A DNA stretch of 64,000 nt from M0108 sp044228795 (GTDB lineage: Bacteria; Pseudomonadota; Gammaproteobacteria; Chromatiales; Chromatiaceae). The notes under the pieces were generated by a model. It was not told the DNA's origin, ran no database searches, and saw only the letters and a list, made by a program, of their open reading frames with translations. Where the stretch lies: assembly GCA_044228795.1 (NCBI GenBank), contig JBGAUE010000005.1, positions 1-64,000 of the forward strand, written 5' to 3'. This document shows positions 21,703 to 30,504 of this stretch, one piece after another. The position numbers and the translations under genes are program-made. The number at the start of each line of letters is the position of its first letter. The stretch's first letter is position 1.

Positions 21703-24073
21703 GTCCGTTGGCTCCGGCTTGTTGGTCTGGTTGGGCTCGCTTGAAGCGCCAACGGGTGGGCTTTTTGGGGTCTTTTGGCCGAGCCTGGGTGTCTTTCGGC
21801 CGGGGCTCGAAGATGGGTTTGATGCTCATCAATTCGGCGGGGATCTCGGTGAGCACCACCGCGCGCAAGTTGACGCCACGCGCCGTCAGGGTGTCAATGA
21901 TCTCGGCAATATCCGCCCGCCGGCTATGGCCACTGCGCAGCACCAACAGGGCATTGCCAATGACAGCCGCAGCCTCCAGAACCGTCTCTTGAGCGGTCAG
22001 GGGAGGGAAATCAAAGAGGATATGTCGGCCGGGGCCTGCCAGATGCGTCACGGTTGACTCAAACTGGCGGCTGCCCAGAGCCCCCAGTCCCTGGTCTTCG
22101 GGTGGAAGCGGATCGCCCGCCGCGATCATGCGCAATCCCGGGGTACTGGTGTTGCGCAAAGCGGGCGTCCCCCCGCCACGGAGGCTCGCATAGAGGCCTT
22201 GGGCACTGACGTCAAGGCCCAGCAGCGCCGGGGACCTGACGCCTGCATGGGTGCGCAGATCGGCGTCCACCAGAATGACGGTGCGCTCCTTGAGGGCGAG
22301 GGATAACGCCAGATTAGTGGCGACCAGGGTGCGGCCTGCCTCCGGCTCCAGACTGATCACGGCGAGGGAGCGCCAGTCATCCTCCTCGAGCTGACTGTCC
22401 AGCTCATTGATAAATTTGCGGAACAAGATGGCGATCTCTCGAGCCGGCCGCCGGGGGTCGATGACCAGGTCTTCACCTGCCGGGACCTGTTGAAACTCAG
22501 CGACCAAGTCCACCCCGACGGCGCCGGCGGCGTCACGGCGGCTGCGGACATAGGGGTCCCGGAGTTCCAGGAGCAGGGCTACGAAGAGGCCCGCCCCGAT
22601 GCCCAATACGGTACCCCCGATTGCCACCAGTTTGCGTTTTGAGGGCAAGGGCTCCAAAGGCGTGGTGGCCGGCTCGATGATGGTAAAGTTCGACTCATTG
22701 CGCTGCACCATCGCGTTGGCCTCTTCCACCCGGCTCACCAGATTTTTTTCCAACACCTCGGCGGCCTCGATACTGGCCCGCAGCATGCGGTATTCCTTCT
22801 GTTTGGCGGCGAGCAGGGCGAGCTTATCCTTCATGCCCTGGGTTGTGCCCTCTAGGGCCGACACCTGGGCCTCGCGCACCTTGATCGCGTCGATCATTTC
22901 CTGAAGACGCAGATCGAGGTCGGAACGCAGGCCGTTAGGCGAGTAGGTATTCTCCGGCGCTGACTCGTCGTTGCTTTCCTTGATCATCTGTTCGAGCACC
23001 TCGATACGCTTTTCGAGTTTGATGACCTTGGGATTCTCGCTGGTATAACGGCTGCGCGCCTCCTGTAACTGCCAGGCATAATCCGCAAGCCGCTGCTTAA
23101 GGGGACTGCGGTAGATGGTGGAGGTCACGATCATTTCCGGCTGCTCGGCGATCAGAGCCTCCAGGCGGGTGCGGCTTGCCTGCATGGCCTCCGCCTCGGC
23201 CAGCTTGGTCTTGTACTCGGCGTCAAGGCGGGAAAGATCGCCGATGAGTACCTCAATTTCGGCCTCGAAGTTGGAAATCTTATTGGCCTCCTTAAAGGCC
23301 AGGAAGTCGGCATTGATGGCGCGCAACCTTTCCCGGGCCTCCTCTAACTGGGCGCTGTAACTGGTGAAGGTCTCCTCGGCATCCTGCCGGCGAATGTCCC
23401 GGCTACGCTCCACGAAGGCGGCGGCCACCTGATTCGCAAGGGTAGCGGCGACTACCGGATCCTTCCAGGTAACCTTGATTTGAAAAATGTTGGAGTCCTT
23501 TCCCAAAACCACCTCGATGGCGGCGGCCAGGGTGCGGGGCAATGCCTTCACGCCGGTGGTTTCCAATACCTCCCGCAGGGAACTGGGAAATTTGAGCGTA
23601 TCAAGCTGGGTCTTGAGATTGTACTGCTGGGGTTTGTACGCCTGCCCGACCCCGAGGCTGAACTGGTCTTGTTGGGTGCGCATAATGAGCGCGACCACCG
23701 CCTCCCAATTGGGGTGGATCATGGTCTTGGCCACCCCCAGAAAGCTGGCGCTGATAAGCAGGGCGATACCGGCCACGAGCCATTTGCGTGTCCAGATGCC
23801 ACGCAGGAAACGCATCGGGTCCAGGCCACCCGTCTTGGGCTTGACGGGCTCTGCTTCCTCGTCACCAAAACCCGGGAAGCTGGGGAAGGGCGACGGGGGG
23901 CTGCTATCGGCCGGGGTCTCAACAGGAGGGAGCGGGTCCGGGAGAGGCGAGTCCCCTAGATCCCAGGCCGCCTCACCGATGGAGTCCCGGGTGGTTACTT
24001 CAGCCGTCAGTGGATCAAATTCCCCGCCAGCGAGACGTTGCCGACTATGGCGGAGGCTCAGTTCGTCGCTCAT
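21692..24073 (-). CDS. Wzc-like polysaccharide co-polymerase with a degenerate kinase domain
   Basis: The 793-residue inner-membrane protein has the PCP-2a layout: a cytoplasmic N-terminus, TM1 (LVAGIALLISASFLGVAKT, about 93-112), a periplasmic Wzz domain with long coiled coils (about 115-480), TM2 (IGGTVLGIGAGLFVALLLEL) and a C-terminal P-loop domain. The Walker A is EPEAGRTLVAT instead of GEGKST, while the second loop VILVDADLR and a Walker-B-like LFDFPPL remain. The C-terminal tail is Lys/Pro/Arg-rich with no tyrosine cluster. It probably sets chain length and bridges to the export lipoprotein without autokinase activity. It overlaps both neighbours. Confidence 0.88.
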   Translation of the reverse strand: MSDELSLRHSRQRLAGGEFDPLTAEVTTRDSIGEAAWDLGDSPLPDPLPPVETPADSSPPSPFPSFPGFGDEEAEPVKPKTGGLDPMRFLRGIWTRKWLVAGIALLISASFLGVAKTMIHPNWEAVVALIMRTQQDQFSLGVGQAYKPQQYNLKTQLDTLKFPSSLREVLETTGVKALPRTLAAAIEVVLGKDSNIFQIKVTWKDPVVAATLANQVAAAFVERSRDIRRQDAEETFTSYSAQLEEARERLRAINADFLAFKEANKISNFEAEIEVLIGDLSRLDAEYKTKLAEAEAMQASRTRLEALIAEQPEMIVTSTIYRSPLKQRLADYAWQLQEARSRYTSENPKVIKLEKRIEVLEQMIKESNDESAPENTYSPNGLRSDLDLRLQEMIDAIKVREAQVSALEGTTQGMKDKLALLAAKQKEYRMLRASIEAAEVLEKNLVSRVEEANAMVQRNESNFTIIEPATTPLEPLPSKRKLVAIGGTVLGIGAGLFVALLLELRDPYVRSRRDAAGAVGVDLVAEFQQVPAGEDLVIDPRRPAREIAILFRKFINELDSQLEEDDWRSLAVISLEPEAGRTLVATNLALSLALKERTVILVDADLRTHAGVRSPALLGLDVSAQGLYASLRGGGTPALRNTSTPGLRMIAAGDPLPPEDQGLGALGSRQFESTVTHLAGPGRHILFDFPPLTAQETVLEAAAVIGNALLVLRSGHSRRADIAEIIDTLTARGVNLRAVVLTEIPAELMSIKPIFEPRPKDTQARPKDPKKPTRWRFKRAQPDQQAGANGHAA

Positions 24074-24942
24074 AGGGCGTCGACGCTGGCCTCGAACAAA
24101 CCCCCATGCCGCCGCAGATCTTTCACCACCGTAGCGATGACGCCTTCGTCGAAGCGACCGAGCCCCTGGTTAAGCACGTGCTCCAGCGCGAGTTTGCCGA
24201 TGCGGTTGATCTCTCTAGGAATGCCCCGGCTGGCACGGTAGAGGAGATCCATCGCGTCCTGGGAAAAGGGGAAGTGGCCCTGGTAGCCGGCAACCTCAAG
24301 GCGATGACACAAATAGGGTTCAATCTCGTCCTGGGTCAGGGCGCCAAGGTGGTAGCGCAGGCTGATACGCTGGTCCACCTGAGGTAACCGGCGCACGCGG
24401 TGGCGCAGCTCAGGCTGGCCGATGAGGATGACCGTAAGAAAATTCTGGCGTTCGGAGGCAATGTTGGTTAGCCCCTTGAGGGCATCGAGGCTGTCGGGGT
24501 CAAGCTGCTGCGCCTCGTCAAGGAGGACCACCAGATGGCGGTCGCGATTGGCCACCAACTCGGTGAGCAGGCGCTTAAAGGTGGAGAGCCGGCTGTAGCG
24601 GTCGGTCAGATCCCGGGATTCGACGCGCTCGCCACGCATTTGGCTGATGATCTCGAGCAGCAGGTCGTCGAACCCCAGCAGGCCATTTTCCACGCTCACA
24701 CGCAAATGCTGCTCTCCGCCCAGACGCGCGTGCAGCACGGTACGCAACAGGGTTTTGCCCGAGCCGATCTCGCCTGTGAGCAGGCCCATGCCCATGTTGC
24801 GATCCTCGGCCAGAAAGAGCAGGCGCGACAGCGCCTCCGCATGTCCGCTTGAATGAAAGAAGTAGCGGGTGTCGCGGGTGTTGTCAAAGGGTTGCCGGGG
24901 CGGGTTGGTCTCGCTCAAGCCCGCCGCTATGGAGGTGTCCAT
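24070..24942 (-). CDS. ExeA-like AAA ATPase associated with EPS export
   Basis: The 290-residue ATPase has Walker A GEIGSGKTLL, Walker B LVVLLDEAQQLD, sensor-like LIGQPEL, and the ending of ExeA/GspA-type proteins (RASRGIPREINRIGKLALEH). Proteins of this class are common in EPS loci with Wzc-like components and in exosortase/PEP-CTERM-associated EPS loci. The ATG at 24942 is chosen because homologues start near the PFDN segment; an in-frame GTG at 25011 would add 23 residues, and neither has a good ribosome site. It overlaps the Wzc-like gene by 4 bases. It may supply the ATPase function missing in that degenerate partner; this is inference. Confidence 0.85.
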   Translation of the reverse strand: MDTSIAAGLSETNPPRQPFDNTRDTRYFFHSSGHAEALSRLLFLAEDRNMGMGLLTGEIGSGKTLLRTVLHARLGGEQHLRVSVENGLLGFDDLLLEIISQMRGERVESRDLTDRYSRLSTFKRLLTELVANRDRHLVVLLDEAQQLDPDSLDALKGLTNIASERQNFLTVILIGQPELRHRVRRLPQVDQRISLRYHLGALTQDEIEPYLCHRLEVAGYQGHFPFSQDAMDLLYRASRGIPREINRIGKLALEHVLNQGLGRFDEGVIATVVKDLRRHGGLFEASVDAL

Positions 24943-25102
24943 GGGTGCGCCGCGTCTGTGCCTACTGTCATTTGTCTCGATGATCGGCTGGTAGTCCGCA
25001 GTATATGACACCTGGTCTCGGCGTGGTCAGGCCTGGTAGCCAAACCAAGGCCTATGGATAACCTCGGGACCCCCGGCCCCGCCTCGCCAGGTCCAGAATC
25101 TA

Positions 25103-26161
25103 CTAGCCCGTCCCCTTCCCGAAATGGCGCCGATACAAGGCCTCGACGGAGATCCGGGCGGGGGCATCGAACAGCCCCCCGATCCCGAAGCGCTTTATAA
25201 GCCAGATGACCAGCATGGGCAGCAAGATCCCCGCGAGGCACCCTACGATCAGGTGAACCCCCACGTCTCGCACCCCCAGGAACCGGCCCAATAGAATGCG
25301 GGCACCGCTGCCAGCGAGGATGTGCATGAGATAGATGCCCATGGAGGCGCCCCCTAGAGCCAAGACCCAGGATGCGGGCGAGCGGGCTAGCCACATGGAC
25401 AGGCTGGCCACGGCCAGGATCGAGATGATCGCCACCAGGAGGGAGGCGACCCCCTTGTCGCCAGACTGCATCCCCAACCCGATGTGGAAGCCATACTGTA
25501 CGATCAGGAAGCCGATGATCCCTGCCGCCGCCCAGCGTCCTGGATGCAGCGTTAATCGGTCCTTGACGGTATTGAACCAGACCCCCAGGGCGAAGAAGAC
25601 GAAGTTCTTGACCACATAGTCCGAGTGCAGCGCCGAGGGGATGCTGGCCTGGAAGACATAAGCCAGGGCGCCGAGGGCCAGAACGCCCAGGATCAGTGCC
25701 CGGGTGTCGCGGCGGTAAACCAGAATTGCGGCCAGCATGACCAGGAAAAGGGCATAAAGAAACCAGAACTGGGCCCGGGGGTCCCACAGCGACAGCACCT
25801 CCGTCAGGGGCACCTTGCCGTTGGTGTAGCGGCTGAGCCAGACCTCCGTCAACCCCTGAATTAGGGACCACAGGATATAAGGGTACAGGATGGTATCCAT
25901 CTTGTTAGCCGCGAGGGCCAGGGAGCCGCGCCGGTGCAGGGAATGCAGGAAAAAGATCCCTGAGAGGAAAAAGAACAGGGGCATGTGGAAGCTATAGATA
26001 ATGCTGTCCACCCGTTCGTAGAGCGGCACATCCATCGGGATGCCCGCGTTGAAAAGGCCGCGGGCCACATGCCCATAGACCACCAGGACGATGCCGATGG
26101 CCTTGGCGTAATCGACCCAGGGATCGCGTCCACCCGTGGTTACGGGTTGCATCTTTGCCAT
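25103..26161 (-). CDS. Acyltransferase family 3 membrane protein (OafA/OpgC-like)
   Basis: This 352-residue integral membrane enzyme has about ten hydrophobic helices. The N-terminal signature WVDYAKAIGIVLVVYGHVARG contains the arginine/histidine neighbourhood used for acyl transfer in this family, followed by SFHMPLFFFLSGIFF. It would transfer acetyl or another acyl group from a cytoplasmic donor to EPS or its lipid-linked precursor. It lies 4 bases after the next acyltransferase gene, so the two form one unit. Substrate cannot be read from sequence. Confidence 0.88.
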   Translation of the reverse strand: MAKMQPVTTGGRDPWVDYAKAIGIVLVVYGHVARGLFNAGIPMDVPLYERVDSIIYSFHMPLFFFLSGIFFLHSLHRRGSLALAANKMDTILYPYILWSLIQGLTEVWLSRYTNGKVPLTEVLSLWDPRAQFWFLYALFLVMLAAILVYRRDTRALILGVLALGALAYVFQASIPSALHSDYVVKNFVFFALGVWFNTVKDRLTLHPGRWAAAGIIGFLIVQYGFHIGLGMQSGDKGVASLLVAIISILAVASLSMWLARSPASWVLALGGASMGIYLMHILAGSGARILLGRFLGVRDVGVHLIVGCLAGILLPMLVIWLIKRFGIGGLFDAPARISVEALYRRHFGKGTG

Positions 26162-26165
26162 GGCG

Positions 26166-27272
26166 TTAACCCAACCGCACCGGTCGAGCCAGGGGCCAGG
26201 CCATCCCCTTGAGGACCTGAGTCATGGCGGCGTAATACAAGGAAAAGACCAGCCCCAAGGTGAGTTGAGTCAGGACCAGGATTGCTCCTGGGGACAAGAC
26301 CAGCGGGGTCAGGAGCACCAGGGCCAGGAGCAGGAGCCAAGCAGGGAATCTGTCCATGGCCGCGGGGATGCGCAGGGCCCCAAACAGGGGCGGCAGAATC
26401 CACATCACAACGATGGACCCCACCCCCACGACGGGCCAAACCCAATAGGTACCCCAGATACCCTGGGTATAGTGCCGTATCAGCCAGATGACGCCCATAT
26501 GGACATAGAGGAAGAGTAGCGAGAATTTACCAAGCCAGAGCAGCGGAGACAAAAAACGTGCCACGAAGGCCGGGGGCAACCACCGGGCGACATAGAAGGC
26601 CACCGCTGTCAGGAACAGGGAAAATAGGAAGTAACCGAGGGTCATATCCCACCGATTGTCGATGCCGAGCGACAGACCCAGGCCCCAGGCCAATCCCATC
26701 CCGACTAACGCCGTCCCGGCGAGCCAGAGGTTATGCCGATTGGGGGCGAGGTGGCAAAACATGCCGAGGAAGAAGGGGAACAGCCAGGGGATGATGACAA
26801 AATTGCCGGGTTCCACGAAGACATAGGCCAGGTAAGCCATCCACCCGGTATCACGCAGGCCGTCGGTGGTGAGTTTGAGAACAAAGATGGCCACCGCGGC
26901 ACCGAGGTGAAACCAGGGGCCTGGCTTGAGGAAGCGCTGCACCAGGTACAGGGTCAGTACACCCACGGCGATGATCTGGAGTATGTCCATATCAAAAGGG
27001 AACCAGAAGGTGCTGAAGTCCTCCCTGGCCATAGCCGTGAAGCTCAGGCCCAGAAGAAAGATCATCACATAGGTGGTGATGATCCCGGCCACCGGGTATT
27101 TGCTCGCCTGAAAATTGGCGGTGATCCCAGAGACGGCGAAAAAGAGAATGGGGGTAAAACTGCCGAGAAAGGTCAGGGCCTTGGATGGCAGGTCGATCTG
27201 AAGTTGGGTGTGCGCCAGGACCATCAGGACGCAGGCGACGCCCTTCAGTAAATCGAGGGAAAGGTCTCGCAC
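26166..27272 (-). CDS. Membrane acyltransferase-like protein (HGSNAT/DUF1624-like)
   Basis: This is a 368-residue protein with 10-11 hydrophobic helices. LSLDLLKGVACVLMVLAHTQL and FFAVSGITANF resemble the acyltransferase-3/heparan-acetyltransferase superfamily core. The GTG at 27272 is chosen because it has GGGGAG exactly 7 bases upstream and starts right before the conserved domain. An in-frame start at 27416 would overlap the polymerase gene by 106 bases and add a low-complexity Pro/Arg leader. It probably decorates the EPS with an acyl group together with the adjacent acyltransferase. Confidence 0.78.
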   Translation of the reverse strand: MRDLSLDLLKGVACVLMVLAHTQLQIDLPSKALTFLGSFTPILFFAVSGITANFQASKYPVAGIITTYVMIFLLGLSFTAMAREDFSTFWFPFDMDILQIIAVGVLTLYLVQRFLKPGPWFHLGAAVAIFVLKLTTDGLRDTGWMAYLAYVFVEPGNFVIIPWLFPFFLGMFCHLAPNRHNLWLAGTALVGMGLAWGLGLSLGIDNRWDMTLGYFLFSLFLTAVAFYVARWLPPAFVARFLSPLLWLGKFSLLFLYVHMGVIWLIRHYTQGIWGTYWVWPVVGVGSIVVMWILPPLFGALRIPAAMDRFPAWLLLLALVLLTPLVLSPGAILVLTQLTLGLVFSLYYAAMTQVLKGMAWPLARPVRLG

Positions 27273-27279
27273 AGTTGCA

Positions 27280-27285
27280 CTCCCC
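27280..27285 (-). promoter_or_regulatory. Ribosome binding site deciding the start at 27272
   Basis: GGGGAG on the minus strand is seven bases before GTG 27272 and lies in the 38-base gap between the polymerase gene and this acyltransferase gene. It argues against the longer overlapping start. Confidence 0.65.
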
Positions 27286-27310
27286 TGGGTGATTGAAGGG
27301 ACGGCTTGAC

Positions 27311-28795
27311 TCAACGGCGACGGAGCCCGGAGGCGGACCGGCCCGGGGGCAGGCTGACGGGTGGGGGCGCCGCGGACTTGGCCGTACTCTGGCGCTGGGT
27401 CATCATGAGGTACCACATAGCCAGGCGATTCTTTTTGTCACGTTCCTTTTTCAGCCGCTCACGCTCAACCCGATCGAGGGAGGTGACAAAGCCGGCGAGC
27501 ATGAAATAGGTCAGAGTAATTTGGAGAGTGCGGAAGTTCCACTCCAGGGTTCCCACCAGCCAATTGATGATAAAGGCGGCCAAGACCCCGATAGCAAAGA
27601 CCCGTTCCAGGCTGTCTTCCCGTTTCAGGATAAAGCGCAAGCTGATCCACATGAAATTGGCGGTCATGAGGGTAAATAGAATTACGCCGATGATACCCAA
27701 CTCGGCGTAGTGGAGCCAAAAGATGTGGTGCGCTATGCCGCGATCCAGGGGGGCCAGGTCCTCGCCGTAAGGCATATAGTTAATGGCATAGGAATAGTTG
27801 TTGAGTCCCACCCCGAAGAAATAGTCATGGCCCATGTGTCCGGCGGCGATATTGGCCCCATGGCGTGACTCCCCGGATTCCTCCGGGGCCGTCTCGAAAC
27901 GCTGGATAATCGGCGGCAATATAACCGCCAGGGCCGGGATGGACAGCAGCACCATCAAGCCGATGGCCGAGAGCTTTTTCTTGATTTTGACCGATTTCTG
28001 TTTCAGGAAGAAGGACATGGCGATGATCATAGTGAAGCCCATGACCGTAGTGGCCATGCCCCCCCGGGACAGGGTGGCAACACTGGTGAGGACTCCCGCC
28101 CCAAGTCCTGCCCAATAAATGAGGGAGCGTTTATCGAAGAGCTTCTCGCTGTCCTGCATGAGGACGGCAAAGATAATAAAATTCATGATGTTTTGGAAGG
28201 TGGCCAGGCCGTTCTGATGGTCGAAGGAGCCACGTGGCGGAAAGACCCCTCGGGTATATTTATCCAACAGGACCTGGATGAAGCTGTAGAAGGTCATCCC
28301 CACTACGGTCCAGATAACGAAGCGCAGGTCATCCTCGCTACGGATGAAATTGTAGGCGACCCAGAAGGTCACATAGGCGCGGATGATCTTGCTGACCCCG
28401 AACACGGCGAACTGGGGGATGAGGGCGGTACTGATAGTAAAAAGGCAATAGGCCAGGTAAAGCGCCAACCAGACCTCATTGGGATTACGGGTGTAGAGGG
28501 TGCGCTTTTGCCACCGGGGGGCCTTGTGCATCGCCACGACCATGGTGATGGCAAGCCAATCCGTGACGCCGAACTCCAGACCTCGGATATCCCCGCGATA
28601 CAGGGTATAGCTGAAGAGGGTCATTTTTACCGGGTTGATGGCCATGAACCAGATCCCGGCCATACAGACGCGATCCATCCAGGCATGTTTGATCGCCAAA
28701 GGGATGGCAACGGCCAGGAAGCCGATCGTCAAGGCCACGAAGACCACATGCTTGGCGAGGATCGGCTCAGACCAAAGTTCGGGAGGGAGCGTCAA
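27311..28795 (-). CDS. O-antigen ligase/Wzy-like EPS polymerase
   Basis: This 494-residue membrane protein has about 11 hydrophobic helices and a large soluble loop near residues 300-360 (from FETAPEESGESRHG to DLAPLDRGIAHHIFWLHYAELG), the pattern of Wzy polymerases and WaaL ligases. GVGLNNYSYAINY and HHIFWLHYAELGIIG are typical of the family's periplasmic loop, where conserved His and Arg act. The cytoplasmic tail after residue 440 is Lys/Arg-rich. With the flippase, priming transferase, Wzc-like and export proteins it supports a Wzx/Wzy-dependent EPS route. Polymerase is favoured over ligase because no lipid A-core genes are present. Confidence 0.85.
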   Translation of the reverse strand: MTLPPELWSEPILAKHVVFVALTIGFLAVAIPLAIKHAWMDRVCMAGIWFMAINPVKMTLFSYTLYRGDIRGLEFGVTDWLAITMVVAMHKAPRWQKRTLYTRNPNEVWLALYLAYCLFTISTALIPQFAVFGVSKIIRAYVTFWVAYNFIRSEDDLRFVIWTVVGMTFYSFIQVLLDKYTRGVFPPRGSFDHQNGLATFQNIMNFIIFAVLMQDSEKLFDKRSLIYWAGLGAGVLTSVATLSRGGMATTVMGFTMIIAMSFFLKQKSVKIKKKLSAIGLMVLLSIPALAVILPPIIQRFETAPEESGESRHGANIAAGHMGHDYFFGVGLNNYSYAINYMPYGEDLAPLDRGIAHHIFWLHYAELGIIGVILFTLMTANFMWISLRFILKREDSLERVFAIGVLAAFIINWLVGTLEWNFRTLQITLTYFMLAGFVTSLDRVERERLKKERDKKNRLAMWYLMMTQRQSTAKSAAPPPVSLPPGRSASGLRRR

Positions 28796-28832
28796 CCTGG
28801 GGTACCTTAAAGAGACAGGGGGAGGCTAACCG

Positions 28833-29252
28833 TTAGGATGAGGGTTCGGTTACATCGCTCTTGGGCGGATTGTTCATGAAAAACTGGATGCGGGTCGGTA
28901 GCGGTGGGACCCGGAGCTGGTGCTCCTGGCGGGCCTGATCCGGATAGAGCGGCTCGGCCGAAACCCGGATGAAACGGGTTTTGCTGCTATACCAGAGGGG
29001 ATAGGTCACGGGGGTGCGACCGATGGATTTTCCCTCCACGTAAATCTCGGCGGTGGTGGGGGAGGAGAGAATCTCCACCAAAGCATGGGTTACGCCGGCG
29101 GGAGGCACGGCGCAGTTCGTAGCTGGCTGTTCGCAACTACCGAGCAGGGCATTGCAACGCGTGGCCGGGCTGAGACAGGTAGCCTGGGGCGAGGCGCAAC
29201 CCGTTGCCAGGACGGCGAGCGCCAACCCGCCCGCAAGCCCCCATCCGGTCAT
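28833..29252 (-). CDS. PEGA-domain lipoprotein in the EPS cluster
   Basis: The 139-residue protein starts at the ATG at 29252, which overlaps the glycosyltransferase stop as ATGA. It has a lipoprotein signal (LALAVLATGC), five more cysteines in the following 40 residues and a PEGA-like strand pair (STPAEIYVEGKSIGRTP pattern: AEIYVEGKSIGRTPVTYPL). PEGA domains are short surface or periplasmic beta modules. The tail is Pro-rich. Function unknown; it probably works at the envelope with the EPS machinery. The longer frame to 29306 lacks a ribosome site. Confidence 0.7.
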   Translation of the reverse strand: MTGWGLAGGLALAVLATGCASPQATCLSPATRCNALLGSCEQPATNCAVPPAGVTHALVEILSSPTTAEIYVEGKSIGRTPVTYPLWYSSKTRFIRVSAEPLYPDQARQEHQLRVPPLPTRIQFFMNNPPKSDVTEPSS

Positions 29253-30391
29253 GCCCTGGCCACCCGCCGCAACTCCTCCAAGACGTCCGCCGCGGCCTTG
29301 TCCCAAGAAAAGAGGGGGGCGCGTGCCAGACCAAGGTCCACCAGCCGGGCCCGTAAATCGGGGTCACGCAAAATCCGTCCCAGGGCCTCGGCAATCGCGC
29401 CCGGATCCTGAGGATCGAACAAGAGTCCGGCATCGCCGACCACCTCCGGGATGCTTGAAATGTCGGATGCGCAGACCGGCGTCCCCGAGGCCATCGCCTC
29501 CAGCAAGGGGATGCCGAAACCCTCGAAGAGCGAGGGAAAGGCCAAGACGTCTGCCGCCGCATAAAGCACCGGCAGGGTTTCGTTCGGCACGAATCCAGGG
29601 CGGATCACGGCGTCCTCGAGCCCAAGTTCCCGGATCCTGGCCTCGATGACCTCGGCCCCGCCCCAACGGCTGCCAACGAAAACCAGTTTGTGGGGCAGCC
29701 CGGTATCCGCCCTGAGCCGGGCAAAGGCCTCCAGCAGCATGACATGGTTCTTGCCTGGATGCTCCAGCCGTGCAATGTAGAGAATAAAATCCGGGGGAAT
29801 GCCCAGTTCGCGGCCGACCTGGTCCTTGGCTGCGGCGCGGTCCCGGGGGAAAAAGCGACCCAGATCGGCACCGTTGTGGCTGACGCGGATCTTGCCCGGG
29901 TCCACCTTGGCATAGTCCTCGAGATCCCGGCGGGTCGATTGGCTGACGGCAATCACCCGCGTCAGACGGCGCATCATGCGAGGCAAGATGCGCATCACAT
30001 AGTAGGTGCGCAGGGCATCGTATTTTTGGGGCACATGCAACTGGGAGAGATCATGGATGGTCCCGACACTGGGCACCCCGTACCACCAGGCCAGGCGCCG
30101 ATTGCCAGCGGGCATGAATACGGCATCGCAGTGATGACGGCGCAAGACGGCGGGAAGGGCGAAGAGATGCCAGAAGATGCTCAGGACCGGATGGGAGGTC
30201 CAGGTTGGGTAGGCGATCACCTCCAACCGGGGGTGCCAGGACTGGATGAGATCCGCGTCCGCGCGGTCGATGAAAACCACAAACTGGTCCTGGGGTGCCA
30301 GATCGGGCAGCCGCCCCAGGATGTTAGCCATATATTGGCTGATGCCGGACTTGCCCCCGTCGGCGGCGAACGCCGAAATGCCGATTTTCAT
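29249..30391 (-). CDS. GT4-family glycosyltransferase
   Basis: This 380-residue GT-B enzyme starts at ATG 30391, which has GGAGGGGG 5 bases upstream. The N-terminal domain begins KIGISAFAADGGKSGISQYMAN with the acceptor-side Gly-rich loop; the C-terminal domain has VSHNGADLGRFFP, FILYIARLEHPGKNH and the donor-binding EX7E motif in FEGFGIPLLEAMASGTPV. It adds a sugar with retention to a lipid-linked acceptor in the cytoplasm. It overlaps the PEGA lipoprotein gene. Mannosyltransferase-like from the general pattern, but the sugar is not determined. Confidence 0.9.
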   Translation of the reverse strand: MKIGISAFAADGGKSGISQYMANILGRLPDLAPQDQFVVFIDRADADLIQSWHPRLEVIAYPTWTSHPVLSIFWHLFALPAVLRRHHCDAVFMPAGNRRLAWWYGVPSVGTIHDLSQLHVPQKYDALRTYYVMRILPRMMRRLTRVIAVSQSTRRDLEDYAKVDPGKIRVSHNGADLGRFFPRDRAAAKDQVGRELGIPPDFILYIARLEHPGKNHVMLLEAFARLRADTGLPHKLVFVGSRWGGAEVIEARIRELGLEDAVIRPGFVPNETLPVLYAAADVLAFPSLFEGFGIPLLEAMASGTPVCASDISSIPEVVGDAGLLFDPQDPGAIAEALGRILRDPDLRARLVDLGLARAPLFSWDKAAADVLEELRRVARA

Positions 30392-30504
30392 ACTACCCCC
30401 TCCAGAATTGTCTTCAATCGACGCCTGCGGGCCCGGTTCCGATATTGAATGGGGCAGGTCCGGCGCGTAACATGCCAAGAATCGAAATTTACAGATGATT
30501 CGTC

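Noticed and set aside
30462..30477. Second sigma-54-like element (minus strand TGGCATG-N4-GCGCC)
   Set aside because: Only the GG and GC positions and half of the -24 box fit; too weak without other support.
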